Positions 9,802 through 19,058 of a stretch of 59,305 nt of DNA are shown here, one piece after another (the stretch's first letter is position 1; every line of letters begins with the position of its first letter). A program made the translations under genes and the position numbers. The DNA lies in NCBI GenBank assembly GCA_013152545.1, contig JAADGF010000025.1, positions 55,119-114,423 of the forward strand, in the 5' to 3' direction. This DNA comes from Gammaproteobacteria bacterium. GTDB lineage: Bacteria > Pseudomonadota > Gammaproteobacteria > SZUA-152. The notes below the pieces were generated by a model. It was not told where the DNA came from. It searched no databases and saw nothing but the letters and a program-made list of their open reading frames with translations.

Positions 9802-11145
9802 ATGATGAAATCGACTAATTCAAGCTTGAGCGGTAGAGGCTCAACCATTGCGGATACCCAACAAGTAATGGATCTGGACAGAGCGCATGTGTGGCATCCC
9901 TACAGTGCATTTAATGCAGACCTTCCCGCTTATCCAGTAGTGTCTGCCAATGGTGTGCGGATCAAGCTGGCGGACGGCCGTGAATTGATCGACGGAATGT
10001 CATCCTGGTGGTGTGCGATTCACGGATACAATCATCCAGTGATGAACCAAGCCCTTGAAGATCAACTAAAAAAAATGGCTCATGTGATGTTTGGTGGTCT
10101 CACGCATGCGCCAGCAGTGGAATTGGCCGAGCAACTGGTTGCGCTGACGCCGACGCCATTGCAATCGGTGTTTTTTGCAGATTCCGGATCTGTATCGGTG
10201 GAAGTGGCCATGAAAATGGCAATTCAGTTTTGGAACACCAAAGGACGGCCAACTAAGCAACGTTTTCTAACGATTCGAAACGGTTATCATGGTGACACTT
10301 TTGGTGCTATGTCGGTTTGTGATCCCGTTAATGGTATGCACTCGCTGTTTAATGCAAGCTTGACGCAGCAATATTTTGTGGCGTCCCCCACCTGTAACGT
10401 GGGTGATCCCTGTACTGATAATGACATTGCGCCATTGGAACAACAGCTACAGGACAAGCAAGAACAAATTGCCGCTGTGATTCTAGAGCCAATAGTGCAA
10501 GGTGCCGGTGGCCTACGTTTTTATTCCGCTGATTATCTATGCCGGGTACGCGCCTTATGTGACCACTATGATGTGTTATTGATTCTTGATGAAATTGCAA
10601 CGGGCTTTGGTCGCACTGGCCGGTTGTTTGCGTGCGAGCATGCGCAGATTAGCCCTGACATTATGTGTGTAGGGAAAGCGCTGACTGGTGGTTACCTTAG
10701 CCTGGCAGCAACGCTGGCAACCTTGGAAGTGAGCACGACAATTAGTAACGGTAAACCTGGCGTGTTCATGCATGGTCCCACTTTCATGGCTAACCCCTTG
10801 GCATGTGCGGCTGGGTTGGCAAGCCTGGAACTATTGCAAACCACTCCCTGGCAAAGTGCTGTGTCACAAATAGCGCAGCAACTCGAAAAAGGTCTGGATA
10901 GCTGCCGGCAATATGCCTGCGTTACGAATGTGCGGGTATTAGGGGCGATTGGGGTTGTTGAGCTTGTTAAACCAGTGGACATGGCTCATATTCAACCGAT
11001 GCTCGTCGAGGCTGGAGTCTGGGTGCGCCCGTTCGGGCGGCTACTCTACCTGATGCCGCCCTATATTGTCCAGCCACCTGATTTACAGCAGTTGATTGCC
11101 GCGGTGACCGATGTTGTCATTCATTTGGAAACAAGTTTGACATAA
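9802..11145 (+). CDS. bioA: Adenosylmethionine-8-amino-7-oxononanoate aminotransferase BioA
   Basis: This PLP enzyme converts KAPA to DAPA using S-adenosylmethionine as amino donor, in biotin synthesis. The class III aminotransferase pattern is clear: LDRAHVWHPYSAF near the start, DGMSSWWCAIHGYNHP, FFADSGSVSVEVAMKMA, NGYHGDTFGAMSVCDP, LILDEIATGFGRTG, and VGKALTGG with the Schiff-base Lys. The frame is open to 9637, but residues there are not family-like. ATG at 9802 follows GGAG by 10 bases and gives 447 residues; ATG at 9868 is also possible. It stands apart from bioBFHCD, beyond comF. Confidence 0.93.
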   Translation: MMKSTNSSLSGRGSTIADTQQVMDLDRAHVWHPYSAFNADLPAYPVVSANGVRIKLADGRELIDGMSSWWCAIHGYNHPVMNQALEDQLKKMAHVMFGGLTHAPAVELAEQLVALTPTPLQSVFFADSGSVSVEVAMKMAIQFWNTKGRPTKQRFLTIRNGYHGDTFGAMSVCDPVNGMHSLFNASLTQQYFVASPTCNVGDPCTDNDIAPLEQQLQDKQEQIAAVILEPIVQGAGGLRFYSADYLCRVRALCDHYDVLLILDEIATGFGRTGRLFACEHAQISPDIMCVGKALTGGYLSLAATLATLEVSTTISNGKPGVFMHGPTFMANPLACAAGLASLELLQTTPWQSAVSQIAQQLEKGLDSCRQYACVTNVRVLGAIGVVELVKPVDMAHIQPMLVEAGVWVRPFGRLLYLMPPYIVQPPDLQQLIAAVTDVVIHLETSLT

Positions 11146-11157
11146 GGTCTGCTGGGT

Positions 11158-11844
11158 TTAGGTTAAAGCGCGTGCGCAAACCCATACGTCGACCCGATGA
11201 ACACCGGTTTTTTTTATGGTGCGTGCTAATTCGGATACCGTGTTTCCTGTTGTCATTACATCGTCAACAATAACAACGTGTTCGGCACTTATGTCAGCGC
11301 TTATCGTAAACGCGCCTTTGATGTTGTCAGCACGTTGCTGAGCGCTCAGGCTAGATTGTTCTGTTGTCGCTTTGGTACGCTGACAGCTGTTAGTATCCAT
11401 TGGAATAGCCAATTGTTTTGCAATGGGGCGGGCAATTTCCAGTGCCTGATTAAACCCCCGCTGGCGCAGACGTTGCGGATGCAACGGTACCGGTATTATC
11501 AACTCGGGTGGTTCACCGTTGTTGCGGGCAATGTCCGTCACCATGAGCGAACCTAATAATTGTGCGTAACTTAGCTTATTATTAAATTTTAGTTGTTGAA
11601 TCAATCTGTCAAGTGGTGGTTCGTACAATGCGAAGGCGTAACTGAAGTCATAGTGAGGCGGTTGCCGTAAGCAATGCCCACATAGCGTGATATCACTTTG
11701 TGCTGCCTCCATGGGCAATGCGCACCGTTGGCAAGCATGGCTGTTACGAATCAGCTCAGCAATGCAGGCAATACAAATATCGAGTTTTTCATGACCGGGC
11801 GCGCCACAAACAGCACAAAGCGGTGGAATCACCCGAAAAAGCAT
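11158..11844 (-). CDS. comF: ComF/GntX family phosphoribosyltransferase-like protein
   Basis: ComF family proteins carry an N-terminal zinc-binding domain and a C-terminal phosphoribosyltransferase fold; they support DNA uptake or use of DNA as nutrient. Cys pairs CAVCG, CIAC, CQRC and CGHC form the zinc part. The PRPP loop is VVIVDDVMTTGNTV. The open frame extends to 12066 inside bioB, which is unlikely. MLFRVIPPLCAVCG at 11844 is the family-like start; ATG at 11880 would overlap the candidate BirA operator. It converges on bioA and is divergent from bioB, a common gammaproteobacterial layout. Confidence 0.88.
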   Translation of the reverse strand: MLFRVIPPLCAVCGAPGHEKLDICIACIAELIRNSHACQRCALPMEAAQSDITLCGHCLRQPPHYDFSYAFALYEPPLDRLIQQLKFNNKLSYAQLLGSLMVTDIARNNGEPPELIIPVPLHPQRLRQRGFNQALEIARPIAKQLAIPMDTNSCQRTKATTEQSSLSAQQRADNIKGAFTISADISAEHVVIVDDVMTTGNTVSELARTIKKTGVHRVDVWVCARALT

Positions 11845-11857
11845 GCTATTTAACCAA

Positions 11858-11890
11858 TTGTTTACTGTTTTAATGATCATAAGTTGACAA
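11858..11890. promoter_or_regulatory. Candidate BirA operator upstream of bioB
   Basis: TTGTTTACT, a 15-base spacer, then AGTTGACAA matches the layout of the BirA box (TTGTAAACC, 15-16 bases, GGTTTACAA) with changes at the inner positions. It lies between comF and bioB, where biotin-loaded BirA would block bioBFHCD transcription. No equally good box was found before bioA. This is inference from pattern and position. Confidence 0.5.
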
Positions 11891-11982
11891 GCGGCTATTA
11901 TTGGATAAGATTGCCCGCAATGAAATTCAAATGCTAATCGACTCTCACCTGGGCCACCAAGATTCATAACTGGAGACCATTC

Positions 11983-13023
11983 ATGGATAATACTCTTTAT
12001 CAACGCATCGATTCCATCACGGCGCGTATTCTGGACGGCGGTGACATGACCCTGGAAGAAGGGCAATGGATGATTCGTTTGCCTGACGACTATCTGCCCT
12101 GGTTAATGGCGGGTGCAGACCGGTTACGTAAAACATACCGCGGCAATCAGGTGGAGGTATGCGCCATCTCCAATGTGCGTTCTGGTAATTGCTCAGAAAA
12201 TTGTTCATTTTGTAGTCAGAGCGGCCATTACAAGACCCAGTCACCAGCCTACAACTATATTAGCAGCGAAGCCCTTAGCCGTCAGGCGCAGCAAGCCCGA
12301 GCCTGGGGTGCCAGTGATTTTGGTGTGGTGTCAAAAGGTTGGGGGGTACGCAATGAAAAAGAGCGTAACCAGTTAAAAGAATATTTGACTGCCTTAAAAC
12401 AACACAGCGATATTGGCCGCTGCGCCAGCCTTGGTGTGCTTGATGGTGAAACCGCCCAGGCACTCAAAGTGATGGGTATGGAAAATTATCATCATAACCT
12501 GGAGTGTGCGGAAAGCTTTTTTGATCAGGTTTGTACCACGCATACGTACCAGGAGAACATCGATACCATTAAATCCGCCATGGACGCAGGTCTTCGGGTT
12601 TGTAGCGGTGGGATTTTAGGCATGGGAGAAAGCCTGGATCAACGCATTGAATTAGCGGATACATTACGCCAGCTTAATGTGAAATCCGTGCCCCTGAATT
12701 TTTTAAACCCACAGCAAGGAACACCATTTGGCCAACGTAAACCCATGCAGGCCATGGAAATATTGACGTGTATTGCGGTATTCCGATACATGCTACCACG
12801 CGCCGAAATACGTATTGCAGGTGGCAGGCAGTTTTTAGGAGACATGCAGTCCATGATTTTTATGGCAGGCGCATCCGGCCTCATGATTGGCGATTATTTG
12901 ACAACCAAGGGACGCCAAGTGGCAGACGATTTAAAAATGCTGGCCGACTTAAAGTTAACACCACGCGAAGATACTCAAGACCGACGTCGCGCGGCTCAGC
13001 AAGGCATAAATTCGGTGACGTAA
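11983..13023 (+). CDS. bioB: Biotin synthase BioB
   Basis: BioB is a radical-SAM enzyme that inserts sulfur into dethiobiotin. The 4Fe-4S site is SGNCSENCSFC with Cys70, Cys74 and Cys77. SQSGHY, ASDFGVVSKGWG, NLECAESFF, RVCSGGILGMGES and NFLNPQQGTPF are family motifs. The ATG at 11983 follows GGAG by about 8 bases, and 346 residues matches E. coli BioB. It is the first gene of the biotin cluster; 400 bp of repeats separate it from bioF. Confidence 0.97.
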   Translation: MDNTLYQRIDSITARILDGGDMTLEEGQWMIRLPDDYLPWLMAGADRLRKTYRGNQVEVCAISNVRSGNCSENCSFCSQSGHYKTQSPAYNYISSEALSRQAQQARAWGASDFGVVSKGWGVRNEKERNQLKEYLTALKQHSDIGRCASLGVLDGETAQALKVMGMENYHHNLECAESFFDQVCTTHTYQENIDTIKSAMDAGLRVCSGGILGMGESLDQRIELADTLRQLNVKSVPLNFLNPQQGTPFGQRKPMQAMEILTCIAVFRYMLPRAEIRIAGGRQFLGDMQSMIFMAGASGLMIGDYLTTKGRQVADDLKMLADLKLTPREDTQDRRRAAQQGINSVT

Positions 13024-13048
13024 GTAAATAAGCCAGCCAATGTAAAGT

Positions 13049-13348
13049 ATATACCCAAAGTGTTTAACCTAACACATCAGTTGAATCGTCGCGAGAGCGA
13101 CTAGGGTGCTGAAGGTAAAAGACTTTTAGATTCTGTGCCATAGGCGTTCACAGTAGATTCAACTGATGTGTTAGGTTTAAAGTTTCGGGTAAATTGCACA
13201 CCCTATTTCATTCATAGCGGCGTTGAAATTCCTTGCAATAGAACGACTATTACGCGTCATTTCGCCTTGCCTCAAAACGCCTATTTTTGGTGCCATGAAT
13301 AAAATATGACGCACACTTTGCAGCGAAATCTCAAACGCTTTGGGTATA
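13049..13348 (+). repeat. Fold-back element B, copy 2 (interrupted by element A)
   Basis: Ends 'atatacccaaagtgttt' and 'aaacgctttgggtat' are inverted repeats, as in the copy at 48172-48367. Removing the nested element A (13066-13177) leaves about 188 bp that align with that copy, including 'tagcg.tgttgaaat' and 'tatgacgcacactt'. It fills most of the bioB-bioF gap (13024-13431), which holds no gene. Confidence 0.8.
13066..13177 (+). repeat. Fold-back element A, copy 2 (nested in B)
   Basis: Ends 'aacctaacacatcagttgaa' and its inverse 'ttcaactgatgtgttaggtt' are perfect inverted repeats. Compared with the copies at 9437 and 52191 it lacks the ~65-bp inner hairpin. TTTAA stands on both sides of the core, possibly a target duplication. 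Confidence 0.85.
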
Positions 13349-13431
13349 AGCTTAATGTAACTCTCAGCGTGTTATCGGTATAAACAGCCAATAAATCGAA
13401 GTTGTCGACATAAATTGTTAGCCGTTAGTCT

Positions 13432-14607
13432 ATGCAAACAGCGCCCTATTCATTATTGGATCAAGCCCTCATCCCCGCGCTTAAAAAACGGCAAGAGGAG
13501 TCTTTATATCGCGTCCGCAAGGTGCTTGCCAGCCCTCAGGGTATAGTGGTTCAGATTGATGGCGAAAGTTATTTATCCTATTGCAGTAATGACTATCTGG
13601 GGCTTGCCAATCATCCCCATGTAGTTGCGGCTTTTCAGCGTGCGGCGGGGGTATATGGCGTCGGCAGCGGTGCGGCTCATTTAATTAGCGGCCACAACGC
13701 CGCGCACCAGGCGCTGGAGGAAGAGTTAGCGGAATTTACCGACCGCCCTCGTGCATTATTGTTTTGCAGTGGTTATATGGCCAATCTGGGTACAATTTCT
13801 GCACTGCTGAATCGTTCCGATGCGGTGTTTGAAGACCGGCTTAATCATGCTTCACTATTGGATGCGGGACGACACAGCGGTGCTCGCTTTCAGCGTTACC
13901 CGCATCTTGATATTCACTCCCTAACCAAACGCCTTACCGCATCCCAGGCACGGCGAAAACTCATTGTCACCGATAGTGTGTTTAGTATGGATGGCGATAT
14001 CGCGCCATTGGCAGCACTGGCAGAATGCGCAAAACAGCACAATGCCTGGTTAATGGTCGACGATGCCCACGGTTTAGGTGTGCTTGGTCATCATGGCGGC
14101 GGGTCTAGTGAACACTACTCGCTAAGCGTTAACGAAGTGCCTATTTTGATGGCAACATTGGGAAAGGCATTTGGTGTTTATGGCGCTTTTGTGGCGGGCA
14201 GTAAAGCATTAATCGAAACCCTAATTCAACAGGCCCGTACCTATATCTATACCACGGCATTGCCACCAGCCATCGCCGAAGCCAGCCGCGCCAGCTTGCG
14301 TATTGTTAAAGCAGAACAGTGGCGCCGCGATAAATTAACAAATCGAATCACTCAGTTTCGCAACGGTGCGCAACAGTTGGGTTTTGAGTTATTGGCGTCG
14401 AGCACCCCAATCCAGGCGCTCATTGTGGGCGACAATCAACAAGCGCTATCAATTAGCCAGCGCTTATTTGAACAAGGTTTTTTGGTTAGCGCCATTCGAT
14501 CGCCAACCGTACCGAAGGGGACAGCGCGGTTACGTATTACACTTAGCGCCATACATACTGAACAGCAAGTCAACCAATTGTTGAGCGCACTGGAGTCGTT
14601 TTCGTAA
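13432..14607 (+). CDS. bioF: 8-amino-7-oxononanoate synthase BioF
   Basis: This PLP enzyme condenses pimeloyl-ACP (or CoA) with alanine to give KAPA. Motifs of the alpha-oxoamine synthase family are CSNDYLGLANHP, GVGSGAAHLISGH, FCSGYMANLG, DRLNHASLLDAGRHSGA, VTDSVFSMDGDIAPL, DDAHGLGVLG and ATLGKAFGVYGAF with the PLP lysine. The length of 391 residues is normal. Its stop overlaps the bioH start by one base (TAATG), indicating coupling. Promoter signals, if separate from bioB, must lie in or after the element B that precedes it. Confidence 0.96.
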   Translation: MQTAPYSLLDQALIPALKKRQEESLYRVRKVLASPQGIVVQIDGESYLSYCSNDYLGLANHPHVVAAFQRAAGVYGVGSGAAHLISGHNAAHQALEEELAEFTDRPRALLFCSGYMANLGTISALLNRSDAVFEDRLNHASLLDAGRHSGARFQRYPHLDIHSLTKRLTASQARRKLIVTDSVFSMDGDIAPLAALAECAKQHNAWLMVDDAHGLGVLGHHGGGSSEHYSLSVNEVPILMATLGKAFGVYGAFVAGSKALIETLIQQARTYIYTTALPPAIAEASRASLRIVKAEQWRRDKLTNRITQFRNGAQQLGFELLASSTPIQALIVGDNQQALSISQRLFEQGFLVSAIRSPTVPKGTARLRITLSAIHTEQQVNQLLSALESFS

Positions 14608-15377
14608 TGCTTTATAAAAAAAGCGCTGGTCAGGGTCGGCCCGTGTATTTGCTGCATGGCTGGGGGTTTAATTGTCGAGTCTGGGACGATATAATACAGG
14701 ATTTTCAGCAATACTGGAAAGTTACTGCCATTGATTTGCCAGGACATGGTAAAAGTAGCTTACCGGCTTCCGTTAAATATAACCTTGATACCTTAACGGC
14801 AGAATTACTGCCGGAAATCGAACCGGGTGCCAGCATTATTGGGTGGTCTTTGGGCGGAGTATTGGCCTTGAATTTAGCATTGCAACATCCAAAATTAATT
14901 TCAACCTTGGTGTTGGTTGCCAGTTCGCCACAATTTGTTCGTTGTAACGACTGGGTACATGGCATGCCTGCTAATATTATTGAGGGATTTGCTACCGACC
15001 TTACCAAAGACTATCGTCAAACCATTTTGCGTTTTTTGGCGATTCAAGCCATGGGCAGCGATTTTACGCGGAATACCCTTCGCACCCTGCGCGAAAAAAT
15101 TTTTTTGAATGGCGAGCCTCATATTAAGGCATTGCAAGGTGGACTTGAGATATTACTATCCACTAACCTACGACCTCAGTTGAAAAAAATAAACAGTGAT
15201 GTGCTATTTTTGCTAGGTGAAAAAGATACCTTGGTGCCACAATCAGCTGGAGCGGCAAGCACGGCACTCACACCCAACAGTCGTTATGCGATTATAGCCG
15301 GAGCTGCGCACGCACCATTTGTGACACATCCACAACAATTTATACAGTTGATCAGTGATTTTATCAATGAACACTAA
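14607..15377 (+). CDS. bioH: Pimeloyl-[ACP] methyl ester esterase BioH
   Basis: BioH removes the methyl group added by BioC, ending pimelate synthesis on ACP. It is an alpha/beta hydrolase: oxyanion motif LLHGWGFN, nucleophile elbow GWSLGG with Ser81, acid Asp207 in LLGEKD, and His235 in AGAAHAP, nearly the E. coli numbering. Its length is 256 residues. The ATG overlaps the bioF stop, and its end overlaps the bioC start. Confidence 0.96.
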   Translation: MLYKKSAGQGRPVYLLHGWGFNCRVWDDIIQDFQQYWKVTAIDLPGHGKSSLPASVKYNLDTLTAELLPEIEPGASIIGWSLGGVLALNLALQHPKLISTLVLVASSPQFVRCNDWVHGMPANIIEGFATDLTKDYRQTILRFLAIQAMGSDFTRNTLRTLREKIFLNGEPHIKALQGGLEILLSTNLRPQLKKINSDVLFLLGEKDTLVPQSAGAASTALTPNSRYAIIAGAAHAPFVTHPQQFIQLISDFINEH

Positions 15378-16275
15378 GCCACCGGATCGACTTCAGACCA
15401 TTAATAAACAACGTGCACGCGCCGCATTTAATAAAGCGGCAGCTACCTATGATGATGCCGCTGTATTACAGCGTGAGGTAGCCGGGCGATTACTTGAGCG
15501 CCTGGATGTTGTGCGAATGATCCCCCTCACTGTTGTTGATCTCGGGTGTGGAACAGGTGGCTCAGCTCAGCAGTTATCTGTTCGTTATAAAAAGGCGAAA
15601 ATCTACGCCGTGGATTTTGCCGCTAATATGTTACGGAAAGCGCGTGACAAACAAAGCTGGACACAACGAATCACGAAGCGACAACCGCACTATCTGTGCG
15701 GCGACGCGGAGTCATTACCCATTGCCGATAACAGTATTGACTTGCTTTACTCTAATTTAACGGTGCAGTGGTGTGTGGATATCGACAAGACATTGCGAGA
15801 ATTTTGTCGTGTGCTAAAACCTGGAGGGCTCCTCATGTTCAGCACCCTGGGTCCAGATACCTTAATAGAACTGCGGCAAAGTTGGTTTGCGGTAGATCAA
15901 CAGCCTCATGTGCATTCATTTATCGATATGCATCACCTGGGTGATGCATTATTACAAGCGGAATTTGTAGATCCGGTCATGGATGTGGAAAAAATCACTC
16001 TAACGTATCCTGATGTTTACAAGCTCATGCGTGACCTAAAGGCACTGGGTGCGCGCAACGCATCACTACAGCAAAGGCAAGGCTTAACTGGCAAAGAAAA
16101 TTTAAAAGCCGTGGCGGCGGCATATGAGCAGTTTCGTAAAAACAACGTGCTTCCCGCTTCCTATGAAGTCGTATACGGCCATGCCTGGATAACTGATGAA
16201 ACGAACTCAAAAAACGATGCCAGCAAGTCTCGCAACGTTAATGTTGCTTTTTCGCCTAAACAGTATCCCACCTAG
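15367..16275 (+). CDS. bioC: Malonyl-[ACP] O-methyltransferase BioC
   Basis: BioC methylates malonyl-ACP with SAM so that fatty-acid enzymes can build the pimeloyl chain. The SAM-binding motif I is VVDLGCGTGGSAQQL, followed by AVDFAANML and the conserved LYSNLTVQWC. The N-terminus RARAAFNKAAATYDDAAVLQREVAGRLLERL is typical. The frame opens at 15355, but ATG at 15367 (MNTKPPD) fits better; it sits inside the last codons of bioH. A 25-base palindrome directly follows the stop. Confidence 0.95.
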   Translation: MNTKPPDRLQTINKQRARAAFNKAAATYDDAAVLQREVAGRLLERLDVVRMIPLTVVDLGCGTGGSAQQLSVRYKKAKIYAVDFAANMLRKARDKQSWTQRITKRQPHYLCGDAESLPIADNSIDLLYSNLTVQWCVDIDKTLREFCRVLKPGGLLMFSTLGPDTLIELRQSWFAVDQQPHVHSFIDMHHLGDALLQAEFVDPVMDVEKITLTYPDVYKLMRDLKALGARNASLQQRQGLTGKENLKAVAAAYEQFRKNNVLPASYEVVYGHAWITDETNSKNDASKSRNVNVAFSPKQYPT

Positions 16276-16299
16276 CATCGTGTATTAAATACACGATGC
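16275..16299 (+). terminator. Hairpin after bioC
   Basis: A perfect palindrome (12-bp arms gcatcgtgtatt / aatacacgatgc, one-base centre) begins at the last base of the bioC stop. No U-run follows, so it may be a weak terminator or an mRNA-stabilising hairpin before the element C that separates bioC from bioD. Confidence 0.5.
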
Positions 16300-16301
16300 G
16301 A

Positions 16302-16491
16302 TAGGAGCCGGCCTGAGAATAGAAAGCCGGCTGCGAAAACGCCATATTGGTCCATTGTTACGATCACTACGTTAAATAGGCTTAATATTCGCCTCAAATG
16401 CCAAAAGTAGGTGCCTGATGCAATCGAAAAAATGGACTTAAAATGGCGTTCCCTCGCGACGGCTGCTATTCTTGGACGGGCTCCGCTCCTA
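16302..16491 (+). repeat. Fold-back element C, copy 1
   Basis: About 190 bp with inverted ends 'taggagcc...' and '...ggctccgctccta' and arms that both contain 'gaatag..', 'gccg' and 'acgcca'. The sequence 'acgccatattgg' to 'ggcgttcc' is shared with the copy at 21246-21430, and one arm recurs at 101-176. It has no ORF and lies between bioC and bioD. Confidence 0.8.
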
Positions 16492-16508
16492 GGTAACTAG
16501 CTATATTA

Positions 16509-17204
16509 ATGAATCACACACAGATGCACACGGGTTATTTTATAACAGGTACCGATACTGGCGTAGGTAAAACCGTTTGTACGCTAGCATTGATGGCGGC
16601 TTTGAAAGATCAAGGGCTGACAGTTGCAGGCATGAAGCCAGTATCAGCCGGTTGTAATCAAACAGCCAAGGGTTTACGTAATGACGATGCCGAACAATTA
16701 TTAAAAGCGTCCTCCATACCCTTCTCATACAACACCATAAACCCCTACGCGTTTAAGCCAGCCATTGCACCGCATATTGCGGCAGATCAACAAGGCGTGG
16801 AAATACAAATAAGCCACATACACAAGCAATTCGACGTGCTTCGCGCACAAGTGGACCGGGTTATCGTTGAAGGTGCGGGGGGCTGGTTAGTGCCTATTAG
16901 TTCCGGGCAGTCATTAGCGGATGTTGCCTGTGCGTTACAATTGCCGGTCATTATGGTGGTAGGAATGCGCATAGGTTGCATCAATCATGCCTTATTAACC
17001 TACAACCATATTCAAGCATCGGGAGTCAATGTCGCTGGCTGGGTTGCCAATCAGGTGGATAACAGCATGACAGCACTTGATGAAAACATACATTACCTTA
17101 CCCAGAAAATTCATGCCCCGTTATTGGCAACCATTTATTACACTCTGGCACCTCAACCTGACTGGGCATTAAAGCATCTCGATATTACGCGACGAACATT
17201 TTAA
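16509..17204 (+). CDS. bioD: Dethiobiotin synthetase BioD
   Basis: BioD closes the ureido ring of dethiobiotin from DAPA, CO2 and ATP. The P-loop is GTDTGVGKT, followed by MKPVSAGC, NPYAFKPAIAPHIAA and VEGAGGWLVPIS. The length of 231 residues is typical. ATG at 16509 is used; ATG at 16524 is an alternative. It is separated from bioC by element C but keeps the usual order, so it may depend on read-through or its own promoter. Confidence 0.96.
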   Translation: MNHTQMHTGYFITGTDTGVGKTVCTLALMAALKDQGLTVAGMKPVSAGCNQTAKGLRNDDAEQLLKASSIPFSYNTINPYAFKPAIAPHIAADQQGVEIQISHIHKQFDVLRAQVDRVIVEGAGGWLVPISSGQSLADVACALQLPVIMVVGMRIGCINHALLTYNHIQASGVNVAGWVANQVDNSMTALDENIHYLTQKIHAPLLATIYYTLAPQPDWALKHLDITRRTF

Positions 17205-17606
17205 CATTCAGCAACACGATTCACTCCAAACGAAAAGCATGCATAAATTTGATATTTTTTGGTCACTAATTCCCATGAAGAGCCATAACCATATAACATT
17301 TCATCAACCACTTACAATCAGCAACATGTGTGCGTTGAGTAGCCCTAATTTATAGCAAAATTATATAAAATTAATCACCCGTTACAAGGCTAACCCTAAA
17401 CCTCCCTCTGAAATTTTACAATTTTTGCTAACCAATTGATAGTAATATAGTTTCTAATGATCAGCCATAGCGAATACTGAGGATACTTAGTCATCTTGCG
17501 TTGAACAGAAGCTAGCATGTAAGATGAGGGGGTACGAGGGATTGTGGTATGCGTAACGATCCCCGCATGCCAACTAATTAAATTCGGAATAAGAGGAGAA
17601 ATATTA
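17205..17606. other. Intergenic region bioD to lipoprotein
   Basis: These 400 bases are AT-rich. I saw no supported gene, repeat element or terminator. The last ~60 bases hold the leader of the lipoprotein gene, with an AGGAG ribosome-binding site at about 17593. Confidence 0.4.
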
Positions 17607-18530
17607 ATGATTCCACCATTCCATAAAATAACATTACCGATACTACTGGGTATATCCGTAACGCTATGGGGGTGCGGAGGAGACGGTGGCGGTGGCAACA
17701 GTGCCAGTCCAACCTACACGGGCGCTATTGATACTGCTAAAATCAGTGCAAGCAATGCTGAAGTATTAGGTATAACGGCAACCGAGGCTGTGCAACAATC
17801 TGTAACCTCAACGACTGCAAAAAACTCAGTTCCTTTCGGCCTGTCAATTTCCGCATCACCAGCGTTGTTGCAAATAATACGGGATACATCCGCCAGCATT
17901 GTGAGCAATGCAAAAGCACGTCACTTGCCAATTGGTATGGCGATCCACCCTGATGAGTTTGGCCCAAATTATTGTGGTGGCAGCGCCACGATTTCGGACG
18001 AAATCATTGATGGTGATAATTTCAGCGCTACAATCACCTACAATAACATTTGTTACGATGACGGCGAGAATGAGCGAATCATCATGAACGGTACGTTGTC
18101 CTACTTTATCACAGAGACCGCGTTTTCTATCACATTTTCTAACTTTAGCATCACTGTGGATGGTATTACTGAGACGATCAATGCGACCGTCACTTGCGGC
18201 GAAGACTTGACATCTATCTGTTCATTCTCTACCGATTACGTTGGTAAGGATGGTGTCACCTACCGTGTGTCAGATTTTGATGTTAATGGCGATGCGACAT
18301 CTGGTTATTCGGTTAACGCCACGTTCTTTCACCCGGACTATGGTTCCGTGGAAATACAAACCACCTCGCCAGTGACGTTTAATTGTCCGGCGGAACGACC
18401 TGACTCTGGGGCCATTAGCTTTACCGGTTCAAGTGGAACATCCGGCAGTATGAGCTTTAATAGCTGTGAAACATATACCTACTGCTACAATGAAGGCAGT
18501 GGTGAGATGTGCGATACAGGCACTTGGTAA
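17607..18530 (+). CDS. Putative lipoprotein of unknown function (paralogue 1)
   Basis: ATG at 17607 follows AGGAG by about 10 bases. A lipoprotein signal with lipobox LWGC puts the lipidated Cys at residue 23, followed by a Gly-rich linker GGDGGGG. The rest (307 residues in total) is Thr/Ser-rich and beta-like, with pairs of cysteines (NYCGGS, NNICYDDG, VTCGEDLTSIC, FNCPAERPDSG, YCYNEGSGEMC). It shares blocks YRVSD-D-GD--GY-V-ATFFHP and FTGSSGTSGSMSF with the protein at 19219-20094. I do not recognise the family. A strong terminator follows. Confidence 0.8.
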   Translation: MIPPFHKITLPILLGISVTLWGCGGDGGGGNSASPTYTGAIDTAKISASNAEVLGITATEAVQQSVTSTTAKNSVPFGLSISASPALLQIIRDTSASIVSNAKARHLPIGMAIHPDEFGPNYCGGSATISDEIIDGDNFSATITYNNICYDDGENERIIMNGTLSYFITETAFSITFSNFSITVDGITETINATVTCGEDLTSICSFSTDYVGKDGVTYRVSDFDVNGDATSGYSVNATFFHPDYGSVEIQTTSPVTFNCPAERPDSGAISFTGSSGTSGSMSFNSCETYTYCYNEGSGEMCDTGTW

Positions 18531-18553
18531 TTTACGTTGAAATCAACTGAAAA

Positions 18554-18580
18554 GCGCGGGCAATGCCTGCGCTTTTTTTT
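18554..18580 (+). terminator. Rho-independent terminator after lipoprotein 1
   Basis: An 8-bp GC-rich stem (gcgcgggc / gcctgcgc) with a 3-base loop is followed by eight T residues. It lies 23 bases after the stop. Confidence 0.88.
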
Positions 18581-19058
18581 CCGGAAAAAACGGTTAACTA
18601 CATTTTATAGTCTATTAAAATGTAACTTGAATATTTTATTTATCCATTCTTTCATTTTCGATGTTGTGAAAATATTAGAAACGTATATGAGCTATTTCAA
18701 CTCGGTGAAGACGAAATAATACCCGGGGCGATTTGTCCAATTCATTTCTTTACAAAGCCTAAACGATGTAATCCTTTGTCGTGCCACTCGCAAGAGTTTG
18801 GTTTATCTTGCCGCTTAGTTAATTTTCTTATTAATAAAAAATATAAGAAAGTTTCGTTGTATTTGCTGCCTCACCTAACAGAAATATCTCTCGTTTACCT
18901 GAAATTTAGTTAGTGGTAGAGTTGCCCGCGGGGTGCATTAAAGTTTACAGGTTTAAAAGTTTTTTGTGATAACGTCTCGGTAAGAGGACGAACGTTATGT
19001 ATATAAACGTATACAGACCTGGCCATACTTGCTAGAGGGATAAGCCAGTAGGCTGTTA

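Noticed and set aside
18537-18719. 60-codon frame after lipoprotein 1
   Set aside because: It begins inside the terminator of the preceding gene and has no ribosome-binding site.
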